Shown piece after piece: positions 42,871 to 52,245 of a stretch of DNA of 64,000 bases (within the stretch, counting starts at the first letter, position 1; every line of letters begins with the position of its first letter). The translations under genes and the position numbers were made by a program. The notes below the pieces were generated by a model. It was not told where the DNA came from and made no database searches. It saw only the letters and a program-made list of their open reading frames with translations. The stretch is from an uncultured Roseibium sp. (GTDB taxonomy: Bacteria > Pseudomonadota > Alphaproteobacteria > Rhizobiales > Stappiaceae). The stretch spans positions 3,968,001 to 4,032,000 of the forward strand of contig NZ_OY780958.1 in NCBI RefSeq assembly GCF_963675985.1, given 5' to 3'.

Positions 42871-44541
42871 TCAAAGGTCCTCGGCGAAAAACTTCAGGAC
42901 GGAGGCGACGGGATTGGCGGCGGCCTGTCCCAGACCGCAGATGGAGGCGGTGCGCATGACCGCGTCCAGGTCGGCGATCTTGTCCTTGTCCCAGGTCTTG
43001 TCCTCAAGCAGCGCGACCATCTTTTCCGTGCCGGACCGGCACGGTGTGCACTGGCCGCAGCTTTCGTGCCTGAAGAAGCGCATCAGGTTCAACGCCACGT
43101 CGCGCATGTCGTCCTGGTCGGAGAACACGACAACGGCGTGGCTGCCGATGAAACAGCCGTGCTTTTCCAGCGTGCCGAAATCGAGCGGTTCATCTGCGAG
43201 CGAAGCCGGCAGGATACCGCCGGACGCGCCACCCGGCAGATAGGCCTTGAAGCTGTGGCCGTCTTCCATGCCACCGCAGAATTCGTCGATCAACTCGTTC
43301 ATGGTGATGCCGGCCGGTGCCAGCTTTACGCCCGGCTCCTTCACCCGGCCGGAAACGGAGAACGAGCGGAAGCCCTTGTGGCCGCGCCGGCCCTGGTCCG
43401 CGAACCACTCCGATCCCTTCTCGACGATGTCACGGATCCAGTAGAGCGTCTCGATATTGTGATTGAGGGTCGGGCGACCGAAAAGGCCGACCTGGGCGAT
43501 ATAGGGCGGACGGTGGCGCGGCAAGCCGCGCTTGCCTTCGATCGACTCGATCATCGCGCTCTCCTCACCACAGATATAGGCGCCGGCGCCGCGGCGCAGC
43601 TCGATATCGATGGTGGTGATGACGCCCTGTTTCCGCAGGGCCGCGATTTCTCGGCTCAGGATTTCGAGAACGGCCGGATACTCGTCGCGCATGTAGAGGT
43701 AGATGCGTTCCGCCTCAATGGCATGGGCGGCGATCAGCGCGCCTTCCAGCATCCGGTGCGGATCCCGTTCCAGATGGAAGCGGTCCTTGAACGTGCCCGG
43801 TTCGCCCTCGTCGCCATTGACCGTCAGGTATTTCGGGCCGGGCAGGTCGTGAACAATCTTCCACTTGGAGCCGGTCGGGAATCCGGCGCCGCCGAGGCCG
43901 CGCAGGCCCGCTTCCGACGCATGATCGGCAATCTCGACCACGTCCAGATCGCCGGCACGCACGCGCTCGAGCACCTTGTAACCGCCATCGGCGCGATAGG
44001 CATCAAGACCGATGTAGTTCGGGATCTCAGGCTCCGTTTCGCCTTCGAAGATCGCCGCACGAACCGAGAGTTCGCTTGCCCCGTCCACCGCCCGCTTGCC
44101 GACCTGGACCGCAGGGGCGGCCGCGCAGCGGCCGATGCAGGGCACCTTCTGAACCCGAACCTTCGCCGGGTCGAGCCCGGTTTGAAGCGCCGCCGCCAAT
44201 GCGTCGGCCCCTTTCAGGGAGCAGGCAATGCTGTCGCAGACACGCACGGTCAGAGGCGCAGGCGCGGCCTCGCCTTCGCGCACGATGTCGAAGTGATGAT
44301 AGAAGCTGGCGACCTCGAACACCTCTGCCTGGGAGAGGCGCATTTCATCGGCGAGAGCGCGCAGATGTTGCGCCTGAAGGCAACCGTAGGCATCCTGGAT
44401 CTTGTGCAGATGCTCGATCAGGAGGTCGCGGCGGCGCGGTTCGTTGCCGAGCAGGCCTCGCACCTCCTCAAGCGCGGTTTCCTCGATTTGCCGGCCTTTT
44501 GGCTGGGACGGCTTTCTGGAAAGCCCCTTGCCGAATGTCAT
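42871..44541 (-). CDS. fdhB: Formate dehydrogenase beta subunit, NuoE-NuoF fusion
   Basis: About 556 residues. The N-terminal NuoE-like 2Fe-2S thioredoxin domain carries CDSIACSLKGA and CIGRCAAAP. The NuoF-like part has the FMN/NADH sites (GLRGLGGAGFPTGSKW, VNGDEGEPGTFKDR, GAYICGEESAMIESIEGKRG) and a C-terminal 4Fe-4S motif, ESCGQCTPCRSGTEKM. It passes electrons from FdhA to NAD+. The fused form replaces separate FdsG and FdsB. I chose the ATG at 44541 (MTFGKGLSRKP) rather than one 54 bases upstream. fdhD and accessory genes are not in the window. Confidence 0.93.
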   Translation of the reverse strand: MTFGKGLSRKPSQPKGRQIEETALEEVRGLLGNEPRRRDLLIEHLHKIQDAYGCLQAQHLRALADEMRLSQAEVFEVASFYHHFDIVREGEAAPAPLTVRVCDSIACSLKGADALAAALQTGLDPAKVRVQKVPCIGRCAAAPAVQVGKRAVDGASELSVRAAIFEGETEPEIPNYIGLDAYRADGGYKVLERVRAGDLDVVEIADHASEAGLRGLGGAGFPTGSKWKIVHDLPGPKYLTVNGDEGEPGTFKDRFHLERDPHRMLEGALIAAHAIEAERIYLYMRDEYPAVLEILSREIAALRKQGVITTIDIELRRGAGAYICGEESAMIESIEGKRGLPRHRPPYIAQVGLFGRPTLNHNIETLYWIRDIVEKGSEWFADQGRRGHKGFRSFSVSGRVKEPGVKLAPAGITMNELIDEFCGGMEDGHSFKAYLPGGASGGILPASLADEPLDFGTLEKHGCFIGSHAVVVFSDQDDMRDVALNLMRFFRHESCGQCTPCRSGTEKMVALLEDKTWDKDKIADLDAVMRTASICGLGQAAANPVASVLKFFAEDL

Positions 44542-44629
44542 GATGATCGCGTTCCTGACTGACGTTGTTCCGGCCAGAAGACGCCGAAGCTTCAATCAAC
44601 GCAAATTGCATTTTTCGATTATTTGATCG

Positions 44630-45550
44630 TCAGAGCTTATCAAACTTGCCGTAGAGTGATTTTGACAGGTTCCACAGAGCGGCTGTCACCGGCAGAATCG
44701 GCTCCCGTAACGGCACCACCAGCCCAACCAGGGAACGGACTTCCGGCTCGACAAGGTTCAGGACGACAAGACCTTCCGTGTGGCCGACGCCCGCCTGTTC
44801 CTTCGGCAACACCGCGGCATAGGCCCCTTCCCTCAGCAGCGACAGGATCGCGTTGAAGCTGTTGGTCTCGAAGCGCGGCCCGGGCCGTTTTCCGGTCGCC
44901 GCGAAGGTTTCGTCGATGATCCGACGGTTCTGCATGTCCGGCGTCAACAGACACAGGGGCAGGTCCGCAGCCTCATACCAGGACAGGCTCGCGCTCTTGC
45001 GCCCGCCCTTCAAAAGGATCGGATCGGCAACCAGGCAATATTGCTCCTCAAAGAGCGGCAGGACGCGCGACGTCTTCTCCATGTCCGCGGCCAGATAGGT
45101 GATGCCCGCATCGATAGTGAATTCCTGAAGGCCTTTTTCAATGGCGGTGGACGACATCGACAAGGCCTGGGGCTTGAGATGCGGGAAGCGGCTTGCCAGA
45201 GCCCCGCACAGCCGCCCCGCGAACGGCGTTGCCGACGGAACGACACCGATGCGCAGCGTGCCTTGCGGCCCCTCACCGTCGCCGCTGAGGTCCTGAACGA
45301 AGCCGCTGCAGTCGGTGAGGATGAGCCTGGCCCAACCGAGGGCGCGTTCGCCTTCCGGTGTGAACCCCTCGAACCGCTTGCTGCGAAACACCAGCGGCGT
45401 TCCAAGCGCGGTCTCGAGTTTGCGGATCCGCCCGGACAGCGCCGGCTGGGACAGATTGCAGGCCCGAGCCGCATGGGCGAAATGCCGATGTTCGGCGAGA
45501 GCAAGAAGCAGCCGCAGGTCGATCAGGTCGAAGGGCGGCAGCTTCTCCAT
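44630..45550 (-). CDS. LysR-family regulator upstream of formate dehydrogenase
   Basis: A 306-residue LysR protein: N-terminal winged helix (DLRLLLALAEHRHFAHAARACNLSQPALSGRIRKLE) and a periplasmic-binding-protein-like effector domain (TLRIGVVPSATPFAGRLCGAL). It lies 88 bases upstream of fdhB on the same strand, unlike the usual divergent layout, and is the obvious candidate regulator of the operon. Its effector, perhaps formate or a C1 intermediate, is unknown. Confidence 0.9.
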   Translation of the reverse strand: MEKLPPFDLIDLRLLLALAEHRHFAHAARACNLSQPALSGRIRKLETALGTPLVFRSKRFEGFTPEGERALGWARLILTDCSGFVQDLSGDGEGPQGTLRIGVVPSATPFAGRLCGALASRFPHLKPQALSMSSTAIEKGLQEFTIDAGITYLAADMEKTSRVLPLFEEQYCLVADPILLKGGRKSASLSWYEAADLPLCLLTPDMQNRRIIDETFAATGKRPGPRFETNSFNAILSLLREGAYAAVLPKEQAGVGHTEGLVVLNLVEPEVRSLVGLVVPLREPILPVTAALWNLSKSLYGKFDKL

Positions 45551-45594
45551 GATCGCTTGTCCTCACGAAATAGGCGCAGGGAACATCAATCGCC

Positions 45595-46365
45595 TCAAAG
45601 GGACGACACCAGATGACCGCCATCAACCGGGATGACCGCGCCGGTCATGTAGCGCGATGCGTCGCTCGCAAGCAGCAGGAACGGCGCGTCGAGTTCGGAC
45701 AAATCGCCGATCCGGCGCATGGGCACCCGGCTCACCATCTTTTCACCTGCCGGCGTATCGAAGAAACCTTCGTTGATTTCCGTTTCGAAATAGCCGGGAG
45801 CGAGAGCGTTGACCCGGACATCATGACGGGCGAATTCGAGCGCCAGCGCCTTGGTCATCTGCACCACCCCGGCCTTGGAAACCGCATAGGAGGCAACCCC
45901 CGACCCGACCCGCAACCCGAGGATGGAGGCAATATTGACGATCACGCCGGATTGCCCGGTATCCCGCCAGTGACGGCCGCAGGAAATCGCCATCAGCCAG
46001 ACACCGCGCAGGTTGACGTCCATGACGGCGTCGAAATCTTCCGCGGTCTGGTCGAGGGCGGGGCCTTCTCTGGCAATGCCCGCATTGTTGACCAGGATAT
46101 CCAGGCCGCCGAAAGCCTCGACCGCCTGTGCCCGGCAATGGTGGATCGAGGCGCCGTCACTGACGTCGAGTTCTATCGGCCTGGCGCTTGGGGCGCCCAT
46201 TTCAACGAGTTCGCCGGCGAGTTGTTCCAGCCGGTCGGTCCGGCGGGCGGCGAGCGCCACATGGGCGCCGTGCCTTGCGGCCACTTTAGCGAAATGCGCG
46301 CCAAGCCCGCTCGAAGCCCCGGTGATCAGGATTCTCTTGCCAGTCAGTCCCTTGCCGAGATCCAT
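45595..46365 (-). CDS. Short-chain dehydrogenase/reductase
   Basis: A 256-residue classical SDR: cofactor motif TGASSGLGAHF, NNAGIAR, catalytic Ser in VNIASILGLRVG, YAVSKAG (Tyr-x3-Lys) and the C-terminal TGAVIPVDGGH. The Arg-rich end of the second beta strand (AARRTDRL) favours NADP(H). The substrate is not predictable. It is 44 bases upstream of the LysR gene and in the same direction, but probably not functionally linked. Confidence 0.9.
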   Translation of the reverse strand: MDLGKGLTGKRILITGASSGLGAHFAKVAARHGAHVALAARRTDRLEQLAGELVEMGAPSARPIELDVSDGASIHHCRAQAVEAFGGLDILVNNAGIAREGPALDQTAEDFDAVMDVNLRGVWLMAISCGRHWRDTGQSGVIVNIASILGLRVGSGVASYAVSKAGVVQMTKALALEFARHDVRVNALAPGYFETEINEGFFDTPAGEKMVSRVPMRRIGDLSELDAPFLLLASDASRYMTGAVIPVDGGHLVSSL

Positions 46366-46433
46366 CTCTCTCCCCTGTCGTTATAGGCCCGCTGAGCCGA
46401 TTGGCCTCAAGGCACTGCACCGGAAGGAGAAAG

Positions 46434-46964
46434 TCAAGCAGTCAGTCCGGAAAAAGCGTCCACGACGCCTCGATAGACCTGCTGCTTGAAGGGAACGATC
46501 AGGTCCGGCAGCCGCGCTGCGTCCTCCCAGCGCCAATCGCAGAACTCCACATCGTGACCATCCGGCAGGTTGCGTACATCGATCTCGTCGTCGGCGCCTT
46601 CGAAGCGGAGCGCGAACCAGCGCTGCGCCTGGCCGCCGTATTTGCCTTTCCGCGTGTTCTGCTGAACGTCCGAGGGATAATCGTAGGTGAACCAGACCGG
46701 AGCCTCGGCCAGGACGCTGACAGAGCGGACCGAGGTTTCCTCATAAAGTTCCCGAAGCGCGGCCGCGCGCGGGGTTTCCCCCTTGTCGATGCCTCCCTGG
46801 GGCATCTGCCAGGCGTATTCATACTCCGACTTGCCGCCGCCGTCGTCCCGCTTGCCGATCCAGACCTTGCCTTGCGCATTCAAAAGCATGATGCCGACGC
46901 ATGGACGATAAGGCAGGCCGTTGCGGGCGGGCGGAAAGTCCGGTCCGAGGGTTGAAGCACTCAT
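46434..46964 (-). CDS. rppH: RNA pyrophosphohydrolase
   Basis: The 176-residue Nudix hydrolase has the Nudix box GGIDKGETPRAAALRELYEETS and the RppH-type surroundings (YRPCVGIMLLNAQGKVWIGKR, YAWQMPQGGI, TYDYPSD). It removes pyrophosphate from the 5' end of mRNA and so starts 5'-end-dependent decay. The ATG at 46964 was chosen because upstream sequence overlaps the deacetylase gene; the gap is 19 bases. Confidence 0.94.
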   Translation of the reverse strand: MSASTLGPDFPPARNGLPYRPCVGIMLLNAQGKVWIGKRDDGGGKSEYEYAWQMPQGGIDKGETPRAAALRELYEETSVRSVSVLAEAPVWFTYDYPSDVQQNTRKGKYGGQAQRWFALRFEGADDEIDVRNLPDGHDVEFCDWRWEDAARLPDLIVPFKQQVYRGVVDAFSGLTA

Positions 46965-46983
46965 GAAGGAAAATCGTCTCGCT

Positions 46984-48120
46984 TTATCTGTCGATGGTGG
47001 CGCTGACCGGTACGAGCTGAAGCCCGCGCTCCTCAAGATCCCGCGACCAGATTTCCAGCTGGCGGACGGTGACCGGCAAGGCGGATCCGGACGCGACGGC
47101 AACCCCCCTCGCGCGTGCGATGCCTTCGAGGCGGAGGAGGTTTGCGTTGATCTCGTCTTCCCGGGGAACACCGTCCAGGATCACGTCGACCGAGCTGAAC
47201 GGCACCTTCACTTCAGACGAGACCTCTGCCGACAGGCTGCGGGAGGATTCGCCGTTGTCGACGAACATCAGTCCACGGTCGCGCAGTTTTTCCAGGAGAA
47301 GCTGCATCGACGGCTTGGTCGTGGTGAACCGGGCGCCCATTTCGTTGATGGTGCCGACATAATTGGTCACCCGGGTCATCAGCCAGGCAAGCCGGTCGAG
47401 CATTTCGTCCGGCCGCAGGCTGACGAGAAGGGTATGGGGTCCAGGATCGTTGTCGGGAAAATCGAATGGTTCCAGTGGCAACTGCAGCAGAAGCTCGTGC
47501 CCCCTTGACCGCGCCTTCTGCATCCACCGATCCAGATCCGTGCCATAGGGCGCCATGGCGAAGGTCACATCGGCCGGCAGGCTCTCGATCGCATTGTCGG
47601 TTCCCGTTTCGCTCAGGCCCAGTCCCTTGACAATGATGGCGATCTTCGGGATCGAAGTGAATTCGGAAGAAAATGGCCGGGCATAGGAATCCAACGGTCG
47701 GACACCGTCAGACCCGATTTTCGGCAGAAAGCCGTAACCGGAGCGTTCACTGATGCGGGGATCCGGCTTGACCGACAGGCCGCCGGATCGTCCGCCGCCT
47801 TCCTCGGGAATCTGAAGGTCATAGCGGGGGCCCTGTTTGTCCCGGTTGTCTTCCGGACGCAGGTTCGGTCCCAGGTCGCCGTCCAGAGCCGGGCGGATCT
47901 CGACAACCTCGATATCCTTTGAGGACAGACCTTCGACCGTGGCATCCAGAGGGATCACCGCCGTCGGCTCACCGCCGAAGGGGTCGTCGACGACCCCCAT
48001 CCAGATCAGGGCGGTGGTAAACACAACGCTCAAAATGCCGACGCCGATCAAACCGAATGGCAGGCGGAGAAGCCTGCGCTTCCCCATTCCTAAAGGGGCA
48101 GTGAGATCGTCGGTCGCCAT
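46984..48120 (-). CDS. Divergent polysaccharide deacetylase family protein
   Basis: The 378-residue protein has one N-terminal membrane anchor at about residues 20-42 (LPFGLIGVGILSVVFTTALI), a Pro/Gly-rich linker and a C-terminal deacetylase-like barrel of the YibQ/divergent group: KIAIIVKGLGLSETGTDNAIESLP, TFAMAPYG, LLLQLPLEPFDFPDNDPGPH and MFVDNG. In alphaproteobacteria it lies with envC and ctpA, as here, which ties it to cell-wall remodelling. The metal ligands of true deacetylases are only partly visible. Confidence 0.87.
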   Translation of the reverse strand: MATDDLTAPLGMGKRRLLRLPFGLIGVGILSVVFTTALIWMGVVDDPFGGEPTAVIPLDATVEGLSSKDIEVVEIRPALDGDLGPNLRPEDNRDKQGPRYDLQIPEEGGGRSGGLSVKPDPRISERSGYGFLPKIGSDGVRPLDSYARPFSSEFTSIPKIAIIVKGLGLSETGTDNAIESLPADVTFAMAPYGTDLDRWMQKARSRGHELLLQLPLEPFDFPDNDPGPHTLLVSLRPDEMLDRLAWLMTRVTNYVGTINEMGARFTTTKPSMQLLLEKLRDRGLMFVDNGESSRSLSAEVSSEVKVPFSSVDVILDGVPREDEINANLLRLEGIARARGVAVASGSALPVTVRQLEIWSRDLEERGLQLVPVSATIDR

Positions 48121-48168
48121 GGCGTCCTGTTTTCAAAGTGTTGCCCGGTTGGGCAGTCGGATCAGACG

Positions 48169-48195
48169 AAAACCGCGCCGGGGTCTCCGGCGCGG
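48169..48195 (-). terminator. Intrinsic terminator after ctpA
   Basis: The CCGCGCCGG/CCGGCGCGG stem with a five-base loop is followed on the minus strand by TTTT. It lies 10 bases beyond the ctpA stop. Confidence 0.75.
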
Positions 48196-48204
48196 CCTGT
48201 TTGC

Positions 48205-49545
48205 TTAGTTCGGAACCGGTGCCGAACCGTCGCCGACCGGCGGGAAGGCCCCGTTCACCTGAACGCCGCGCAGCAGATCCAGCGCCAGCTTAAGCTGAAC
48301 GTCATCTTTGGCATCCGGCGGCACATAGGCCTGGCTGCCGGATTCTTCCTTGCCTTCCTTGTCTTCGGACTGCAGGTGGCCGCGCAAGCCGGCCTCACCC
48401 TTCGTCGTCGCCCGGCCCTTCATGTCATCGGGCAGAACCTGGAGTGCCTCGATGTCCGGCGTGATGCCCTTGGCCTGAATGGAGGTGCCCGACGGCGTGT
48501 AGTAACGTGCCGTGGTCAGGCGGATCGCACCGTTGGCCCCGAGCGGAATGATCGTCTGCACCGAGCCCTTGCCGAAGGATCGGGTGCCGAGGATGGTCGC
48601 CCGACGGTGATCCTGAAGCGCACCGGCCACGATTTCCGAAGCCGAGGCCGAACCGCCGTTCACCAGCACGATCACCGGCTTGCCGCCGGTCAGATCGCCG
48701 GCACGGGCATTGTAGCGCTGGGTTTCGTCGGCGTTGCGGCCACGGGTGGAGACGATCTCGCCACGATCCAGGAACGCATCCGAAACGGCAATCGCCTGAT
48801 CGAGCAGACCGCCCGGATTGTTGCGCAGGTCGATGATGTAGCCCTTCAGATTATCGTTGCCGATATCCTTGGCGATTTCATCGATGCCGCTTTTCAGTCC
48901 GTCGGAGGTCTGTTCGTTGAACTGCGTGATGCGGATATAGCCGACATCGTCTTCTTCCCGCCAGCGGACCGAGCGGATCCGGATGACATCGCGGGTGATG
49001 GTGACATCAAAAGGCTCGTCCGCGCCTTCGCGGCGGACGGTCACGACGATATCGGTGTTCACCGGACCGCGCATCTTTTCCACGGCCTCGTTCAGGGTGA
49101 GTCCCTGGACCTGTTCGCCATCGATCTGCGTGATCAGGTCACCGGCAAGAATGCCCGCCTTGGCGGCCGGGGTATCATCGATCGGCGAGACCACCTTGAC
49201 CAGGCCGTCTTCCATGGTGACCTCGATGCCGAGACCACCGAATTCGCCGCGGGTCTGGACCTGCATGTCGCGGAAGCTCTTCGGCGACATGTAACTGGAG
49301 TGAGGATCCAGAGAGGTCAACATGCCGTTGATGGCGCTCTCGATGAGTTTTGCGTCGTCGGGGACCTCGACATAGTCCGACCGGACCCGCTCAAAGACAT
49401 CGCCGAAGAGATTGAGCTGGCGGTAGGTGTCCGATGCCGCCGCATTCGCCGTGTCAGAGACACGGATGGGGAGTTGAGACAGTGTCGTGATCGCCGCCGC
49501 CCCCATAAGGGCGCCAACGAGCAGCAGAGAAGATTTCCGAATCAT
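48205..49545 (-). CDS. ctpA: Carboxyl-terminal processing protease (S41)
   Basis: The 446-residue periplasmic protease has a signal peptide (KSSLLLVGALMGAAAITTL), a PDZ domain (about 85-165, FGGLGIEVTMEDGLVKVVSP) and an S41 core with the catalytic Ser in NGGSASASEIVAGAL and Lys in RSFGKGSVQTII. It trims or degrades envelope proteins, often murein hydrolases or lipoproteins, near the C-terminus. The ATG at 49545 overlaps the envC TGA (ATGA), tying protease and hydrolase activator together. Confidence 0.95.
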   Translation of the reverse strand: MIRKSSLLLVGALMGAAAITTLSQLPIRVSDTANAAASDTYRQLNLFGDVFERVRSDYVEVPDDAKLIESAINGMLTSLDPHSSYMSPKSFRDMQVQTRGEFGGLGIEVTMEDGLVKVVSPIDDTPAAKAGILAGDLITQIDGEQVQGLTLNEAVEKMRGPVNTDIVVTVRREGADEPFDVTITRDVIRIRSVRWREEDDVGYIRITQFNEQTSDGLKSGIDEIAKDIGNDNLKGYIIDLRNNPGGLLDQAIAVSDAFLDRGEIVSTRGRNADETQRYNARAGDLTGGKPVIVLVNGGSASASEIVAGALQDHRRATILGTRSFGKGSVQTIIPLGANGAIRLTTARYYTPSGTSIQAKGITPDIEALQVLPDDMKGRATTKGEAGLRGHLQSEDKEGKEESGSQAYVPPDAKDDVQLKLALDLLRGVQVNGAFPPVGDGSAPVPN

Positions 49546-50978
49546 CCGCGTGCCTTTTCTTCTTCGGTGCCGGCCCACCACGGGGTGGGATCGATTGCAC
49601 GTCCGTCTTTTCTAAATTCAACATACAGAACGGGCTGGGTCGAGCCCAGACCCAAGGTTGCCGCACTCGCCAACTTGGTTGTCCCCATAACACCCACCGG
49701 TTCGCCGGCGAGAACGAACTGCCCGAGATCCGCATCGATTCTGTCCATGCCGGCCAGAAGCACATGGTAGCCGTCGCCGGTGTTCAGGATCAAGAGCTGA
49801 CCGAAGGATCGAAACGTCCCGGCATAGACCACCCAGCCGTCCGCCGGAGCGGTGACCCGCGACCCCGGACGGGTCGTGATCGACTGCCCCTCGGTCGTGC
49901 TGCCGAACTCGTCCTCCTGGCCGAAATCCCGGATCATCTCGCCCGCAACCGGCCACGGCAACTGGCCTTTCGCCTCTATGAAGGGCAATGCCGGAGACAA
50001 CCGGCCCGGATCCGAGAAGGGGTCCCAGCGCCCGTCCCGTCCCGGTTTCGCGGAGGCCGAAGCCTGGCGCGATTTTTCCGAAGCCTCACGTGCGCTTTCG
50101 ATTTCGGTCTCAAGCCGCGCGATCAATTCCTTGAGAGATTTGGATTTCTCGGCCAGTTCTTCCGAACGGCGCTTTTCCTGCGCGAGTTTCTGCTCGCTCC
50201 TGTCGCGCTCCTGGCGCTTTGCGCTCAAAAGCAGTTCCAGGCGGGACTTTTCCTCCGCCAGCCGCATGGCATCGCCGAGTAGCGTCTTCTTTTCCTTGGC
50301 GATCACATCCTTCAGCCGGCTGAGTTCCGACAGATCGGAGGCGAGCGCTTCCGTCTCGACCCGCAACTCCGGCATCACCGCGTTGAGCAGAATGGCGCTT
50401 CGGACCGCGGCCAGCGCGTCGCTCGGCCGGACAGCCAGGGCGGGCGGCGGGCGGCGGCCGATCCGCTGCAGGGCGGCCAGCACTTCCGACAGCACATCGC
50501 GCCGGCTTGCAAGAGAGGCACGGACCGCGTCCTCGTTCTCGCCGAGCTTGCGCAGGCGCCGCTCGGTATCGGAGATCTCGGTCTCCAGGATCTTGATGTT
50601 GTCGGCCGATGACAGGATCTTGGAATTGAGCGTTTCCCGGTCGCGGTCGATGGACCGAATTTCCTTTTCGATCGCGCTCTGACGATCCGTGGAAACATTG
50701 ATATCCTGCGTCAGCGAGGCGAGCTCTTGCTCGCGCTTCTGCTTGCGGACCCGAGCCTCTTCCACACCGGGATCGACGGCATCCTTCGACGTGGCCGCCG
50801 CCTGTTCGGAAAGCGCCGTGGTTTCGGTGGCCGACAGCGGGGCAAGGGGCAAGGTCAGGGCACTGACGACAAAACCGGCCCGCAGGGCAAGATGCGCACC
50901 CAGACGCCGTCCCTGCCGGGAGACAGGAGCCTGATCCGGTTTTCCGCATTCCATCTTCAATAGGGCGCCCAATGTCAT
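49542..50978 (-). CDS. envC: Murein hydrolase activator EnvC-like protein
   Basis: About 478 residues: signal segment (ALRAGFVVSALTLPLAPLSA), two long coiled coils rich in Glu/Lys/Arg (about 80-290) and a C-terminal LytM/M23 domain (WPVAGEMIRDFGQEDEFGSTTEGQSI, YHVLLAGMDRID). The canonical metal ligands HxxxD and HxH are mostly replaced, as in EnvC and NlpD-type activators, which switch on amidases at the division site. The start is ambiguous between ATGs at 50978 and 50954, neither with a strong ribosome-binding site. Confidence 0.9.
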   Translation of the reverse strand: MTLGALLKMECGKPDQAPVSRQGRRLGAHLALRAGFVVSALTLPLAPLSATETTALSEQAAATSKDAVDPGVEEARVRKQKREQELASLTQDINVSTDRQSAIEKEIRSIDRDRETLNSKILSSADNIKILETEISDTERRLRKLGENEDAVRASLASRRDVLSEVLAALQRIGRRPPPALAVRPSDALAAVRSAILLNAVMPELRVETEALASDLSELSRLKDVIAKEKKTLLGDAMRLAEEKSRLELLLSAKRQERDRSEQKLAQEKRRSEELAEKSKSLKELIARLETEIESAREASEKSRQASASAKPGRDGRWDPFSDPGRLSPALPFIEAKGQLPWPVAGEMIRDFGQEDEFGSTTEGQSITTRPGSRVTAPADGWVVYAGTFRSFGQLLILNTGDGYHVLLAGMDRIDADLGQFVLAGEPVGVMGTTKLASAATLGLGSTQPVLYVEFRKDGRAIDPTPWWAGTEEEKARG

Positions 50979-51120
50979 AAGGTGTCGTACCCGGCCCACC
51001 GTAAAGGAATCGTTTACCAAACGGGTTTTGCACCGTTCGCACGCATCGCGACAGACTGTTTTGCCTATCCCCTGAATGCGGCGATAAACAGGCAAATCCG
51101 GCAGCAGCCCTACATTATCC

Positions 51121-51603
51121 CTAATCCCGATGATAGGGATGGCCTGCCTGAATGGTCAAAGCCCGGTAAATCTGCTCAGATAACAGAATACGCACCAACT
51201 GGTGCGGCCAGGTCATGGCGCCGAAGGCGATCTTCAGATCGGCCCGGGCAATCAGCTCGCTGCCGTGCCCGTCCGCACCGCCGATGGCGAAGACCACGTC
51301 CTGAACGCCCTCGTCCTTCCAGCTTTCCAGCTTGCGGCTGAAGTCCGGACTGGACAGCGGTTTGCCGTGCTCGTCGAGAACGACAAGTTTCGCTCCGGAC
51401 GGCAGGCTGTTCAGGAGGACGGAGGCCTCTTCCGACTTACGGTCGTCCGGCTTCTGCGCCCGGCTTTCAGGGGATTCGGCAAGCGCCACTGCGGTGACAC
51501 CGAGCCCGCGGCCGATCTTGCGGGCTCTGTCCAGATAACGATCGAACAGATCCTTGTCGGCACCGGCCTTCATCCGTCCGATGCAGGATATCGTGAAGCG
51601 CAT
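51121..51603 (-). CDS. rlmH: 23S rRNA (pseudouridine1915-N3)-methyltransferase
   Basis: The 160-residue SPOUT-fold methyltransferase shows the knot region FAIGGADGHGSELIARADLKIAFGAM and the C-terminal LSEQIYRALTIQAGHPYHRD, which are characteristic of RlmH. It acts on helix 69 of assembled 70S ribosomes. It is 57 bases downstream of rsfS, in a conserved ribosome-associated pair. Confidence 0.95.
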   Translation of the reverse strand: MRFTISCIGRMKAGADKDLFDRYLDRARKIGRGLGVTAVALAESPESRAQKPDDRKSEEASVLLNSLPSGAKLVVLDEHGKPLSSPDFSRKLESWKDEGVQDVVFAIGGADGHGSELIARADLKIAFGAMTWPHQLVRILLSEQIYRALTIQAGHPYHRD

Positions 51604-51660
51604 AACTTCCTTGTCCCGGCAAACGCCCGGATACCTTCAGAGACGCCCTCGGCTAAAAAA

Positions 51661-52071
51661 TCAGCCGATAAACTGGGGTGCCGTATCCGTTTCCGGGGCC
51701 CACATCTTTTCAAGATTGTAGAAGCCGCGGACTTCCGGACGGAAGATGTGAACGATCACATCACCGGCGTCGATGAGAACCCAGTCACAGGTGCTCTGGC
51801 CTTCAACGGTCGCATTGCCATGGCCGGCGTCTTTCAGATCGCGCAGGAGATGGTCGGCGATCGCACCGACATGGCGGTGCGAGCGTCCGGACGCAATCAC
51901 CATGTGATCGGCCAGGGAACTTTTTTCTGCGATGTCGAGAGTGACAATGTCCTCTGCCTTGGAGTCTTCGAGACTGGCGAGAACCGTATCGATCAGCTCA
52001 CCCGCAAGTTCAGCGCTTACGGGAGACTGGAGTGGAGCGGACTTCACAGTCCCCTCGCTTTCAAAGGTCAT
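51661..52071 (-). CDS. rsfS: Ribosomal silencing factor RsfS
   Basis: A 136-residue DUF143/Iojap-family protein: DTVLASLEDSKAEDIVTLDI, SLADHMVIASGRSHRHVGAIAD and CDWVLIDAGDVIVHIF. It binds L14 and blocks 50S-30S joining under starvation. The order nadD-rsfS-rlmH is conserved in many bacteria and is seen here. Confidence 0.95.
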   Translation of the reverse strand: MTFESEGTVKSAPLQSPVSAELAGELIDTVLASLEDSKAEDIVTLDIAEKSSLADHMVIASGRSHRHVGAIADHLLRDLKDAGHGNATVEGQSTCDWVLIDAGDVIVHIFRPEVRGFYNLEKMWAPETDTAPQFIG

Positions 52072-52245
52072 GGTCAGATGGTGTGCCTTTCGCCTTGTTG
52101 CCGTCCCGCACGTTTACGCATTACGCAGGACTGGTTGACCTTGCCTCGGCCATCCGATCCGGATGACCATGGTTCTAGAATACTCCCTCCACCTTGGCAT
52201 TTTCAAGACGGAGTTCCCGAATGCCCGGAACCCCGCCGCCCAAGG